A stretch of DNA of 64,000 nt from an uncultured Bacteroidales bacterium (GCA_945787885.1 CALZJF010000003.1:46352-110351), one strand, 5' to 3'. Counted from the first letter of the stretch, positions 27,331 through 36,715 are shown. Notes: generated by a model from the letters alone, not told the origin. Program-made: numbers and translations.

Positions 27331-29337
27331 CTATTCTGAGGGTGGCTGCCAGAACCATTGTTCGTCAGAAGGGGCAGGGCGATAGGGCGGCTCGGAGCCT
27401 TCAGGCGCGAGGGAGTAGTAGTTCTCCCTACTGCTGCCAGGCTGATCAATGCCAAAGCCGTTGTGGAGATAGGCACTGAGATAATAGAGGTTCTTCGCCA
27501 TATACATTTCCAGATAGTGCTCCTTCGTCTGTTGGGTGCGATGATTCCAGTTGGCATCTTCGTTCAGCACCAGAGGCCGTCCGTCGATGAGGCGTTGCCG
27601 CACTTCGCCGGGATGCAGCAGGAGTCCGTCTTCGTCTGTCACGAATGCAGCGAACGAGGGGTCCATCCACACCCATTTCTTTAAGTCGCGGCTCCAGACC
27701 ATGTTGATGACGTGGCAGTCAGGGTCGGTCTTGTATTTCTTGGGCTGGCAGGTGAGGGCCCTCGATGGCCATCCCATGGCAAGATACAGCTCTGAAAGCA
27801 CTAAAGCCAGTCCGCGGCAGTTCAGTCCGCGCTCTTGCGCCTTGCACGCCTGATAGAGGTCGATGGCATTGTGGGGGGCATCGGGGATTCCGCCTGAGCC
27901 ATCGTGGGGAATCTCATCGTGCAGCCAATACATGATGCGCTTCATGCGCGTAATCTCATCGCCGTTGCCCGCTATGCTGTCGAGGCGGAAGAAGGAGCGG
28001 ACGCGCTGCAGGTTGGGGTCGGAGGGTGGAGCATAGGTGAAGGTGGGAGCATTGCTGCTGGGCGCAGCGGCATACGCCGGAGCCGTGCGCAGAATGTTCA
28101 GATAGTCGTGTTCCGTCTTCCAGTTTTCCTCCATCTGCCGGATGAGGCGTTCAAAGTCGGCATTGCCGTGCAGGCACTGAAGGTCGGTGTCCTTCTGGGC
28201 GTGCTTGTATTGCTCATAGCCATAGTTAACGGCAATTTCAAGATAGCGCAATGCCTCTTGCGGTTGATCCTTGAGTGCGAAGATGCAGGCTGTGTTGTAG
28301 GCAAAGTGCCCATTGGTATAGTTGTTAAACTGCGCAAAGCGGCTTGCGATGGAAGGGTTGTCGAAATATTGCCGGAGCTTTTGCTGCAATTCCTGAAGAC
28401 GCTGCGTGGAGAGGTTGTGGATGGACTGGCGGTAAGGGATGAATTCATCGTTCTGGCTCTGCATGACATAGCCCGTCACGTTGCATTGCTTCATGAGCGG
28501 ACAGTCTTCGACGGAACCGAAAAACATCGGGAAGCATACGCCTGAGAAGGTGATGTCGGCCAGCTGTGGGCAGCGCGATGCGATGGGCTCTCCCCCCGTC
28601 GTGACGACGAGTCCGCTGAACTCTATTCTGCGCAGATTGGGGCAGGCATTGACAAACCATCCGTCGGCGTGCCAAAGCGTGCCGTCAATGATGATTTCTT
28701 CCAGTCCGCCCACGTTTTCAAAGGCATGGAAGGGCAGATATTCTATGTCGTGAATGCGGATGGTGCGCAGGCGGCTACAGTCGCGGAAGTTATCTTGACC
28801 CAATTCGACGAGATATTGCGGAAACTCCACCTGCGTCAGCTGCTCGCAGCGATTGAAGGCCCATCCTGTGACGACGCTCTCTTCGGGAATGCGGATGCTG
28901 CGGAGGGCAGAAATCTCGAAGGCACCAATGCCGATGGTGTCCATGCGCTCGGGCAGGACGATGGTTTCGAGCCGGCAGTTTCGGAAGGCATAGTCGGGAA
29001 GCGTGAGGGCGCCCCCCTTCACTCTTTGCCACTCATCTTTATATATATAGGCCTCGCCGCCCGGGGCGAATGTGGCATGGCTGAGGTCGAGACTGATGAG
29101 GCGGCCGTTGGTGGGGAGCTGCTGAGCGTCGTTGCCTGCCATTTCGCGCAGGAATCGCAGGTCGGTGCCGTTGATGGCGCCCTCGATGGTCAGGTGGGTA
29201 AGCTTGTTCTTCTGGCGTTCGCCAATCAGCGTGGGCAGTGTGCCTGGCATCTGTACGCGCACGCTGCGACTTTTTCCGTTGGCAGGCGCTGTGGCTGAGA
29301 AAAGCAGAAGCACGAGGAGGGTAAAGAGGTGTTTCAT
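27331..29337 (-). CDS. BspA-type leucine-rich-repeat protein with transglutaminase-like domain
   Basis: A 668-residue exported protein; the start at 29337 gives MKHLFTLLVLLLFSATAPAN as signal peptide. It has BspA/LRR_5-like repeats (LPDYAFRNCRLETIVLPERM and others) and then a transglutaminase-like domain. The likely triad is Cys507 (GLNCRGLAL), His542 (DCHVINMVW) and Asp559 (WVWMDPSF). Such domains can act as proteases or crosslinkers or bind peptides; the reaction here is unknown. It is the first gene of the minus-strand unit that continues with its paralogue, the ECF sigma and the anti-sigma-like gene. BspA-type repeats often bind host or bacterial surface proteins. Confidence 0.87.
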   Translation of the reverse strand: MKHLFTLLVLLLFSATAPANGKSRSVRVQMPGTLPTLIGERQKNKLTHLTIEGAINGTDLRFLREMAGNDAQQLPTNGRLISLDLSHATFAPGGEAYIYKDEWQRVKGGALTLPDYAFRNCRLETIVLPERMDTIGIGAFEISALRSIRIPEESVVTGWAFNRCEQLTQVEFPQYLVELGQDNFRDCSRLRTIRIHDIEYLPFHAFENVGGLEEIIIDGTLWHADGWFVNACPNLRRIEFSGLVVTTGGEPIASRCPQLADITFSGVCFPMFFGSVEDCPLMKQCNVTGYVMQSQNDEFIPYRQSIHNLSTQRLQELQQKLRQYFDNPSIASRFAQFNNYTNGHFAYNTACIFALKDQPQEALRYLEIAVNYGYEQYKHAQKDTDLQCLHGNADFERLIRQMEENWKTEHDYLNILRTAPAYAAAPSSNAPTFTYAPPSDPNLQRVRSFFRLDSIAGNGDEITRMKRIMYWLHDEIPHDGSGGIPDAPHNAIDLYQACKAQERGLNCRGLALVLSELYLAMGWPSRALTCQPKKYKTDPDCHVINMVWSRDLKKWVWMDPSFAAFVTDEDGLLLHPGEVRQRLIDGRPLVLNEDANWNHRTQQTKEHYLEMYMAKNLYYLSAYLHNGFGIDQPGSSRENYYSLAPEGSEPPYRPAPSDEQWFWQPPSE

Positions 29338-29449
29338 GATGCTGGTTTTAAGGGTTGAATAGTATATGGCGAGGCGCATTTCGTCGCTGCAAACGTGTGC
29401 TCCTCTATCTAAGAAACGTGCAAAGTGGCGAATTGTTACAGCTTTTCTT

Positions 29450-29500
29450 GAAAAAAACAAAAAAAGGCGGGACTACCTGCAGCATAAGGTAATCCCGCCT
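29450..29500 (-). terminator. Terminator after the lipoprotein gene
   Basis: On the minus strand AGGCGGGATTACCTT pairs with AGGTAGTCCCGCCT and is followed by a run of T (29452-29464). It ends the EF-G2/lipoprotein transcript before the LRR genes begin. Confidence 0.85.
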
Positions 29501-29518
29501 GATGTAAAAATCTTTTGG

Positions 29519-30364
29519 CTATTTGATGGTCGTGCTGTTGGCATCGCGGATAGCCTGGAGCATCTCCTGCGTGGTGATGTCGAGGTTGAAAGGTGTGCCT
29601 GTGGTCGAACCAATGTATTGATAGCGGATGTTGCAGCCGTTGTCTGTCAGTGTGCGGAGCATGTGGACATTGCCAGGCGTTGAGAGGGCGGCGAGCACCT
29701 CTGCCTTCACCTGTTCGGCATTGGCATTCAGCGCATTGATATTGATGGCGGTCTCGTCGGCATCGTATCTCCATGTGACGATGTTGATGCCCTTTTCCTG
29801 CGTGAGTTTAATCTCTGTACATGTGAGTGGGCCTTGCACCAAGGGCAACGTCTGCTGCTGCGACTCGATGAAGCGCTGAAGCTCGCGGCGGTGGAGCTCC
29901 TCGTTGCTGAGAGAGGGGGAATCTACGATGGCCCCCACTTGCTCCGTGGAAATCTCCACACGCTGTTCCTTGCCCGAGGGCTGCTGCACGATGGTGAGCG
30001 TGAGGGCGCGATGGTTGGCTGCGATGAGGGCGAAGAGGGCACGGAGATTTTCATCTTGGCGCGTAGCGATGGTGAAGGTGTTGATGAGGTCGTCCTTCAT
30101 TTGGGCAATGCGAAGACTGTCGATGGCACGAATCATTTTCGCCTCGTCGAGCGTGACGCGGATGTCAACCGCCTTCTGCCCGCCAAAGTCTGTGGTGTAG
30201 AAGCCGTTGAGCGTAGCACCGTCGGCGATGACCTGCGGAAACTGTTTGTTCACCGCCTCAATGGCTGCCTCCAACTGCCTGGCTTCGTCCTTGCAGCCAC
30301 AGAAGCAGAGAAGGCCGCAGCCCATGAGGACTGCGGCCAACATATAGAGAATTTTATTCTTCAT
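29519..30364 (-). CDS. Lipoprotein of unknown function
   Basis: A 281-residue predicted lipoprotein. The N-terminus is hydrophobic with Cys residues in CGLLCFCGCKDEA; the last Cys before KDE is the likely lipidation site. The rest is soluble and mixed alpha/beta, with no motif I recognise. The start overlaps the end of the EF-G2 gene by 11 bp, so both are probably translated together. That link suggests a role during the same slow-growth conditions as EF-G2, but this rests on position alone. Confidence 0.75.
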   Translation of the reverse strand: MKNKILYMLAAVLMGCGLLCFCGCKDEARQLEAAIEAVNKQFPQVIADGATLNGFYTTDFGGQKAVDIRVTLDEAKMIRAIDSLRIAQMKDDLINTFTIATRQDENLRALFALIAANHRALTLTIVQQPSGKEQRVEISTEQVGAIVDSPSLSNEELHRRELQRFIESQQQTLPLVQGPLTCTEIKLTQEKGINIVTWRYDADETAININALNANAEQVKAEVLAALSTPGNVHMLRTLTDNGCNIRYQYIGSTTGTPFNLDITTQEMLQAIRDANSTTIK

Positions 30365-32507
30365 CCTTTACAGCAAGTTCCGCAACAAGTTTCTGCTGGA
30401 TTTCGCTAGGCACAAGTTCGAAGCTGGCAAACTTCATGATGAAGCTGGCACGGCCGCCGGTGAGGCTGCTCAATGCGGTGGAGTAGGTGCTCATCTCCTT
30501 GAGAGGCACTTTGGCTGTGAGTTTCTCGTAGCCATTCTCTGACTGCATGCCGATAATCATGCCGCGGCGTCCCTGAAGGTCGCTCATGACATCGCCCATC
30601 TTGTCGCTCGGCACGAAGACCTCTACATCGTAAATCGGTTCGAGAATCTTCGGAGCTGCATCGCGGAAGGCCTGGCTGAAAGCGTTGCGACCGGCGAGCA
30701 TGAAGGAGAGTTCGTTGGAGTCAACGGGGTGCATCTTTCCGTCATAGACAATGACGCGGACATCGCGAGCGTAGCTGCCCGTGAGCGGACCCTGCTCCAT
30801 ACGGCTCATGACTCCCTTCAGGATGGCGGGCATGAAGCGCGTATCAATGGCACCGCCAACAACGCTGTTGATGAACACCAGTTTGCCGCCCCATTCCAAA
30901 TCCACTTCTTCCTTGCTCTTTATGTTGACGCGGATTTCCTGATTGCCAAACTTGAAGACGGTGGGGTCAGGCATACCGTCGTAGTAAGGTTCTACGATGA
31001 GGTGAACCTCACCAAACTGTCCGGCACCGCCCGACTGCTTCTTGTGGCGATAGTCAGCGCGAGCGGCACGCGTGATGGTTTCGCGGTAAGGGATGCGCTG
31101 CTCGTAGAATTCTACCTGAATCTTGTCAAGGTTTTCCAAACGCCATTTCAGCGTGCGGAGGTGGAATTCGCCCTGTCCGTGAACGAGAATTTGGCGCAGT
31201 TCCTTCGACTGCTCTACCACCCATGTGGGGTCTTCCTGACGCATACGGGTCAGTGCCACCATCATCTTCTCCGTCTCAGCTTCATTGACGGCGCGGATGG
31301 CACGCGTGTATTTTGCATTGGGATATTTGATGAAGTTGAAGCGATGATCGCAGTCCTTGGAATTTAGGGTGTTGCCCGTGCGGACATCCTTGAGCTTCAC
31401 GGTACAACCTATGTCGCCTGCAGAGAGCTGCGTCACCTTCTCGCGCTGTGCGCCAGAGCAAACGAAGAGCTGAGCCATGCGCTCCTTTGAGCCGCGGTCG
31501 GCATTCGTCAGTTCGTCGCCTTCGCGGAGAATACCGCTCATGACCTTGAAATACTGCACTTCGCCGATGTGGGGCTCAACGCCAGTCTTGAAGAAATATA
31601 CGCTGGTGGGGCCATCCTCAACGGGGGGAACTTCCACGCCGCGCGTGTTGTGAACCTTCGGCATCTCGTCAACGAAGGGAACAACGTTGCCAAGGAACTC
31701 CATCAGACGGCCAACGCCCATATCCTTGCCTGCGCAAACGCAGAAGACGGGGAAGATGCTGCGGGTGACCATTCCCTTGCGGATGCCTTCGCGCATCTCG
31801 TCTTCTGTGAGGTGCTCCGTCTCGAAGAATTTCTCCATAAGGTTCTCATCGTTTTCAGCAGCAGCCTCCACGAGAGCCTTGTGCATCTCTTCTGCCTTGT
31901 CGTATTCGCTGGCAGGAATATCTTCCAATGTGTAGTCGCCACCGTCGGGACCCCACGTCAGCTTCTTCATCAGTATGACGTCAATGATGCTGTTGAAGTT
32001 GGGACCCGTCTCCAAGGGGTACTGCACGGGTACCACCTTTGAGCCGTAGATGCTCTGGAGGTCGTCAAGAACCTGGTCGTAGTCGCAGTTCTCAGAATCA
32101 AGCTGATTGACGAGGAAGATGACGGGCTTTCCGAGTTTTTCGGTATAGCGGAAATGGTTCTGCGTTCCCACTTCAGGACCGAAATTGCCGTTGAGGAGCA
32201 GCACGGCGGTATCGGTGACGTTGAGAGCCGTGATGGCAGAGCCGACGAAATCGTCAGAGCCCGGGCAGTCTATGATATTGAGTTTCTTGCCTTTCCATTC
32301 AACGTGGAACGCGGTAGAGAAGACGCTGTAGCCGTATTCCTGCTCTACGGGGAAGTAGTCGGAGACGGTGTTTTTCATCGTGATGCGTCCGCGGCGCTTG
32401 ATGGCGCCAGCATGGAAGAGGAGAGTCTCGGTCAGGGTTGTCTTGCCAGAACCGTCGTTGCCAAGAAGGGCAATGTTCTTGATGTCGTGGGAATTGTAAA
32501 CTTTCAT
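30354..32507 (-). CDS. fusA2: EF-G paralogue of the EF-G2 type
   Basis: A 717-residue translation-factor GTPase with the five-domain layout of EF-G. The P-loop is GNDGSGKT (16-23). G3 is DCPGSDDF (80-87), with Ser84 where EF-G has the catalytic His. Switch I, normally RGITI, reads YGYSV. G4 is NQLD (134-137) instead of NKxD. Domain IV/V sequences such as LTGSYARDVRV and LQGRRGMIIGMQ are conserved. Bacteroides thetaiotaomicron has a paralogue, EF-G2, reported to promote elongation without GTP hydrolysis during starvation and in the gut; these substitutions fit that class. The canonical fusA is not in the window. It overlaps the following lipoprotein gene by 11 bp. Confidence 0.92.
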   Translation of the reverse strand: MKVYNSHDIKNIALLGNDGSGKTTLTETLLFHAGAIKRRGRITMKNTVSDYFPVEQEYGYSVFSTAFHVEWKGKKLNIIDCPGSDDFVGSAITALNVTDTAVLLLNGNFGPEVGTQNHFRYTEKLGKPVIFLVNQLDSENCDYDQVLDDLQSIYGSKVVPVQYPLETGPNFNSIIDVILMKKLTWGPDGGDYTLEDIPASEYDKAEEMHKALVEAAAENDENLMEKFFETEHLTEDEMREGIRKGMVTRSIFPVFCVCAGKDMGVGRLMEFLGNVVPFVDEMPKVHNTRGVEVPPVEDGPTSVYFFKTGVEPHIGEVQYFKVMSGILREGDELTNADRGSKERMAQLFVCSGAQREKVTQLSAGDIGCTVKLKDVRTGNTLNSKDCDHRFNFIKYPNAKYTRAIRAVNEAETEKMMVALTRMRQEDPTWVVEQSKELRQILVHGQGEFHLRTLKWRLENLDKIQVEFYEQRIPYRETITRAARADYRHKKQSGGAGQFGEVHLIVEPYYDGMPDPTVFKFGNQEIRVNIKSKEEVDLEWGGKLVFINSVVGGAIDTRFMPAILKGVMSRMEQGPLTGSYARDVRVIVYDGKMHPVDSNELSFMLAGRNAFSQAFRDAAPKILEPIYDVEVFVPSDKMGDVMSDLQGRRGMIIGMQSENGYEKLTAKVPLKEMSTYSTALSSLTGGRASFIMKFASFELVPSEIQQKLVAELAVKDEE

Positions 32508-32888
32508 GGTATTATATTCATAGTATTATATACAATTGTTGAATTTCAAGAGTTTTGTGCGAAAAAACCGGGTGCAATTTAGAGAGTATTTCAGAATTGA
32601 CCAAATTTTTTCTCGTATTTTCTTGAAAAATGCACCTCAACTTGCTATTTATGCCATTCTTTTAGGGTTGAAAACCTCCAGTATCTGCCCCCAAAAGTCA
32701 TATCCGAGCTTGCAATTCGCTGCTGTCAGATAGTGAATCTCTCCCCTTTGCCCCCAGCGTTTAGGTGGAATAGGTAGAGAGTATCAAGCACTTGTACGTT
32801 TGCTGATTTATAGAACACTCCTTAAGTAAGCTCTCACTCTCAAAGTGTCGTTCAGTGGTGACGAGACTCCCCATGAAGCAGGCAGGCG
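32508..32888. other. Gap between EF-G2 and addA genes
   Basis: A 381-bp AT-rich stretch upstream of the EF-G2 gene and downstream of addA (both minus). It must hold the EF-G2 promoter, but I cannot point to a clear TAnnTTTG element. No gene or terminator hairpin is convincing. Confidence 0.5.
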
Positions 32889-35800
32889 TTACAGCTGCAC
32901 CTCCACGATGTCGCCTTTGTAAAGATACCACAGATAAGCCCTCACGTGCGTCTTGCCCTGACGTTGCAGCAGACGGGCATATTCGCTGACCTGCTCGCTG
33001 TGCTCTGGTTCGGGACGTCCGAACTTGAAATCTACGACGATGGTCTCGCCGCCCTTCGTCATCACGCGGTCAGGACGCTGTGAGACCATCTCGCCCGCAG
33101 CATTGCGATAGATGAGCGTTGCCTCGCGATAGAGTCGCCATGAGCCATCAAACCACTGTCTGGCAATGGGATGGCGCAGGCGCAGGAGGATGAGGCGTCT
33201 GAGATTTTCAGCCTTCTTGCCCGCAGGCAACAGTCCCTGCTGGATGAAGCGTTCCACCTGCGGCTCCACGTCGGCAGCAGTCTCGATGACAGACATCAGT
33301 TCATGGAGCAAGATGCCCGTTTGCCGGAAAGTCTCGCGCTGCTCCTTCTCCGCAGCATCGGCAGGCGCAGTGGCGTCGATGGCACGCTCTGCCTCGATGA
33401 AGATGCGCGCTTGCTGACTTTGGCGGAACTGCGGACAACTTTGTGCGGCGGAGAAGTCCAGGTTCACCACTCGCGAATGAATTTCCAGCGGGGCAGGGTC
33501 TTTCTGCCGACGCTGTTCGGCGGAATCAGCATCGCCGCTCAACGGAGCATCATCGTGCCGCTTGATTTCTAATATAGAAGGAGTGCCGATGGTGACCACG
33601 TTAGCCAGCTTCTCCCCCACAGTCTGCTGCAACAGCCCCGCGCGGAGCATGGAAGCATGGAGAATATGGGCAACGGTGGTGACTTTTCCCTTCAGGCTTG
33701 CCCAAATGAGCAGGTTCTGCCGTGTACGGGTGAATGCCACATACATCAGGTTGAGGCTTTCGATGAAGCGGTTGTAGTATTCCTGCAGATACAAGTCTTG
33801 ATAGATGCTGTTGCCTGCCTCTTTTTTCAGAACGATGGGGAGCAGGGGAATGGCGTTATATGGTTCGTCGTCAGGCGTCACCCACACGCGTTCGGGCTTC
33901 TTGACATCATCGACGACCCAGTCGCAATAAGGGATGAGGACAGTGTGGAAAGCCAGGCCTTTCGACTTATGAATCGTCAGAATACGCACGCCCTTGACCG
34001 CTGCCGAGGGAATGGCCGTTCGGTGCAGACGCTCGTCCCACTGCTGCAGGAACTGCTTCACGTCGGCCGTATTCTCATCGATGTATTTCAGCAGCGTATC
34101 GAGGAAGGCATAGAGATAGGGCGACTGCCCGGCGGAATCTTCCAGATGGAAGAGCGCGACGAGGCGTGTGGTGATTTCATAGAAGGGCAGACCGCCGTAG
34201 TGCTGGCTGTTCCAAAGGTCGAGTTGCTGCACAATCTGGTTCCATTCGTCCGTGCGGCAGTGTTTCTGCAGGTATGCCAGGGAGATAGCGTCAGTGTTGT
34301 TGACGATGTAGCGCAGGGCGTGTATCAATATCTGCACGGCTGGCGAGGCTCCGAGCAGGAAAGCCTCTTCGGAGACGAGCGTAATCTCTGGATGATGCGC
34401 CTCAAAATGCCGCAGCAACGTCGTCGTGTCGTTGTTCGTGCGGACCAAGATTGCCATTTCTTCAAGCGGCACTCCCTGCTCGCTGAGGTTCAGAATCTCC
34501 TGTGCCAGACGTTCTTCTACGCAGATGTCGTCCGTGTCTTCCTGCGGTGTGGCGACCGTCTTCTCCTCCTGTTCTTTTTTCTTCTCTTCAGGCAGAAACT
34601 CCACGCGGACATAGCCTCCCGCCTTGACGGGAATCTGCGTGACCTCGTGCGAATCGTTCGCAGGATCGGGAATAGGGTAGATATGTCGTGCGGAAAGTTG
34701 TTCGGGAAGGTTGTTGGTGCGGTAGTCCCAGTCCGCCTTCAATTGGTCATCGACGACGCCAGAGGCCGCCACGAAAAGCCGATTGTTGAAATCTACCACG
34801 GTCTCTCCACTGCGGAAGTTGCGTTTCAGCGTTTTGATTTCAATGCTCTCTGCAAAATTGTTGTTTCGGCATTCCTGGAAGTTTGCCAGCGTGTTCCAGT
34901 CGCCGCCACGGAATCGGTAGATGCCCTGCTTCACATCGCCCACAATCATGCACGAGTTTCCCTGCGCCATGCTTTCTACGAGCAGATGTCGCATGTTTGT
35001 CCATTGCAGGGGCGAGGTGTCCTGAAACTCATCGATCATCACATGGCGAAACTGCGTGCCAGCGCGTTCGAAGACGAAGGAAGTGTCGGCGTCGCCCGTC
35101 AGTTCGTGGAAGAGCAGGGGAGTGTATGCCAGGAGGAAGCGGTCGTTCTCGCGGTTCAGCTGTTCCACCTCTTTGTCGATGCAGTCCAAGAGTCGGAGCG
35201 GATAGATGTTCTCCAGACTCAGGGCGCAGGAATGCAGGGTATAGCCACACTCGTAGTAGGTCTGCAGCAGCTGGTCGAGAGCCAGTTGCACATTTTCCGC
35301 CTCATGTTCCGCTACGCCCGCCTTCTTGCCGCCCTTCACAAAGGGTTTTGCCCCTGCGGCATATTGTTTCAGCGTCTCGTTAGGTTCCTTGATTTGCTTG
35401 TAAGGGCAGTTGGCATCGGCGCATTGGTCGATGAAAGGCTTCACGCGCTGGCTGCCATAGGAAATTTTCTCATAACCCATGCTCCCCTCGATGATGTGTG
35501 CTGCCTCTTCCGCCGCCTCCGCCAGCACCTTCCGCGTCAGCCGCTCCTGCTTCAGCAATACCTCGCGGTAAGCATTCACCGTCGCATTGTCCAGATTGAC
35601 GCACCCCTCGCGTCTTGCCGCCTCTTGGTCAGGCTGCTCGCTGAGGTGCAGGAGATGACGCTTCAGCATATACCGCTCTTTGAGGAGTTCCGTGGCAAGC
35701 TGGCGCAGTTGGGTGGCAACGTTCCACGATGTGTCGTCTTCAAGCCGTTTGCGGATATAGCGCAGCAGCCAGTCGAGTTCGTCAGAGTTGTCGTTCACCC

Positions 35801-36275
35801 CCTCCATGAAGCGTTCGACGGCGCGTCCGAGAATATCGCTATCGCCCAGCTCCACCTTGAAGTTGGCAGAAAGTCCCACCTCGTGAGCCAAGTTGGAGAG
35901 GATGGACTGGAAGAAGGAGTCGATGGTCTTGACGTGGAAATGGTCGTAGTCATGAATCATCTCGCCCAGCACCTGCATGGCGCGGTGGCGAATAGCCGCA
36001 GGCGTCATGTCTTCGGCGGCGGCTCCGGAGCATTTCTTCGCCTCTTCCATGACGGCCTGGAAGAATCCGTCCTGATCGTCATGGCTGTGGGCTATGCTGT
36101 AGAGGTTTTGCAGGATGCGGCTCTTCATTTCCGCCGTGGCCTTGTTGGTAAACGTCACGGCGAGCTGATGTTTGTGGGGATGATCGACGGAATCGCTGAG
36201 CAGATGTGCGATGAAGGTAGCAGAAAGCGTGAAGGTCTTTCCTGATCCGGCTGAAGCTTTATAGATGGTGAGCAT
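32889..36275 (-). CDS. addA: AddA/UvrD-family helicase-nuclease
   Basis: A 1128-residue superfamily 1A helicase. Walker A is ASAGSGKT (7-14), and motif II is IDEFQDTSPLQW. LNLMYVAFTRTRQNLLIW and GVRILTIHKSKGLAF are the conserved C-terminal helicase motifs. A C-terminal PD-(D/E)XK nuclease is shown by TIVVDFKFGRPEP near the end. This arrangement matches AddA/RexA of the AddAB double-strand-break resection enzyme. The AddB-like subunit lies at 21288-24002 on the other strand; the two genes are usually adjacent. A 21-bp-unit element and then the rpsA promoter lie upstream. Confidence 0.92.
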   Translation of the reverse strand: MLTIYKASAGSGKTFTLSATFIAHLLSDSVDHPHKHQLAVTFTNKATAEMKSRILQNLYSIAHSHDDQDGFFQAVMEEAKKCSGAAAEDMTPAAIRHRAMQVLGEMIHDYDHFHVKTIDSFFQSILSNLAHEVGLSANFKVELGDSDILGRAVERFMEGVNDNSDELDWLLRYIRKRLEDDTSWNVATQLRQLATELLKERYMLKRHLLHLSEQPDQEAARREGCVNLDNATVNAYREVLLKQERLTRKVLAEAAEEAAHIIEGSMGYEKISYGSQRVKPFIDQCADANCPYKQIKEPNETLKQYAAGAKPFVKGGKKAGVAEHEAENVQLALDQLLQTYYECGYTLHSCALSLENIYPLRLLDCIDKEVEQLNRENDRFLLAYTPLLFHELTGDADTSFVFERAGTQFRHVMIDEFQDTSPLQWTNMRHLLVESMAQGNSCMIVGDVKQGIYRFRGGDWNTLANFQECRNNNFAESIEIKTLKRNFRSGETVVDFNNRLFVAASGVVDDQLKADWDYRTNNLPEQLSARHIYPIPDPANDSHEVTQIPVKAGGYVRVEFLPEEKKKEQEEKTVATPQEDTDDICVEERLAQEILNLSEQGVPLEEMAILVRTNNDTTTLLRHFEAHHPEITLVSEEAFLLGASPAVQILIHALRYIVNNTDAISLAYLQKHCRTDEWNQIVQQLDLWNSQHYGGLPFYEITTRLVALFHLEDSAGQSPYLYAFLDTLLKYIDENTADVKQFLQQWDERLHRTAIPSAAVKGVRILTIHKSKGLAFHTVLIPYCDWVVDDVKKPERVWVTPDDEPYNAIPLLPIVLKKEAGNSIYQDLYLQEYYNRFIESLNLMYVAFTRTRQNLLIWASLKGKVTTVAHILHASMLRAGLLQQTVGEKLANVVTIGTPSILEIKRHDDAPLSGDADSAEQRRQKDPAPLEIHSRVVNLDFSAAQSCPQFRQSQQARIFIEAERAIDATAPADAAEKEQRETFRQTGILLHELMSVIETAADVEPQVERFIQQGLLPAGKKAENLRRLILLRLRHPIARQWFDGSWRLYREATLIYRNAAGEMVSQRPDRVMTKGGETIVVDFKFGRPEPEHSEQVSEYARLLQRQGKTHVRAYLWYLYKGDIVEVQL

Positions 36276-36302
36276 GGTTTCAGTGAGTCGGTGATAAGAA
36301 AA

Positions 36303-36402
36303 TGATTCTTTTCGCCCCTATAGGTAATCATTTTCGCCCCTTCAAATGACCATTTTGACCCCTCAAAGTGGTCACTTGGAGAAGAAAAGTGTAGTCGGAG
36401 TG
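36303..36402 (+). repeat. Dispersed 21-bp-unit element, copy D
   Basis: Units begin at 36303, 36325, 36346 and 36368, for example TGACCATTTTGACCCCTCAA. The tail is GAAAAGTGTAGTCGGAGTG. It is the only copy placed between divergent genes (addA and rpsA). Confidence 0.83.
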
Positions 36403-36548
36403 TTGAAGCTGACGAGTGGGCGGGCATCAAGCGAGATAGCGGGCGCAAAGTGAGCGAACACGCTAATGTCAAGCATTGGCGTATTTGCAGCGCAAAAATA
36501 GCAATAAAACCTTAAAATGCGCACTTCGTAGAAAAAAATACGGTCGTT

Positions 36549-36582
36549 TTTGCTTTTTACTGCCGTTTTAAGCGTATATTTG
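36549..36582 (+). promoter_or_regulatory. Bacteroidetes-type promoter for rpsA
   Basis: TTTG at 36549-36552 and TATATTTG at 36575-36582 with a 22-nt spacer. The expected transcript starts near 36590, leaving a 5' leader of about 125 nt. In the leader CGTCAG (36595-36600) can pair with CTGACG (36648-36653), a possible control hairpin. Confidence 0.7.
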
Positions 36583-36715
36583 CGCAGTTTTTGTCGTCAG
36601 GCGAGAGCGCAGCCCGAAATCTCCATTGATGGGACACTCTTACCCTTCTGACGTGCAAAGACACATTATTTATATATATTAACCCCAAATTCATTTATTA
36701 ACCATTAACATTACA

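Noticed and set aside
33657-36245. 862-codon open frame on the plus strand opposite addA
   Set aside because: It is a shadow of the addA gene. The opposite strand encodes clear helicase and nuclease motifs, and the plus-strand translation has no recognisable domain.
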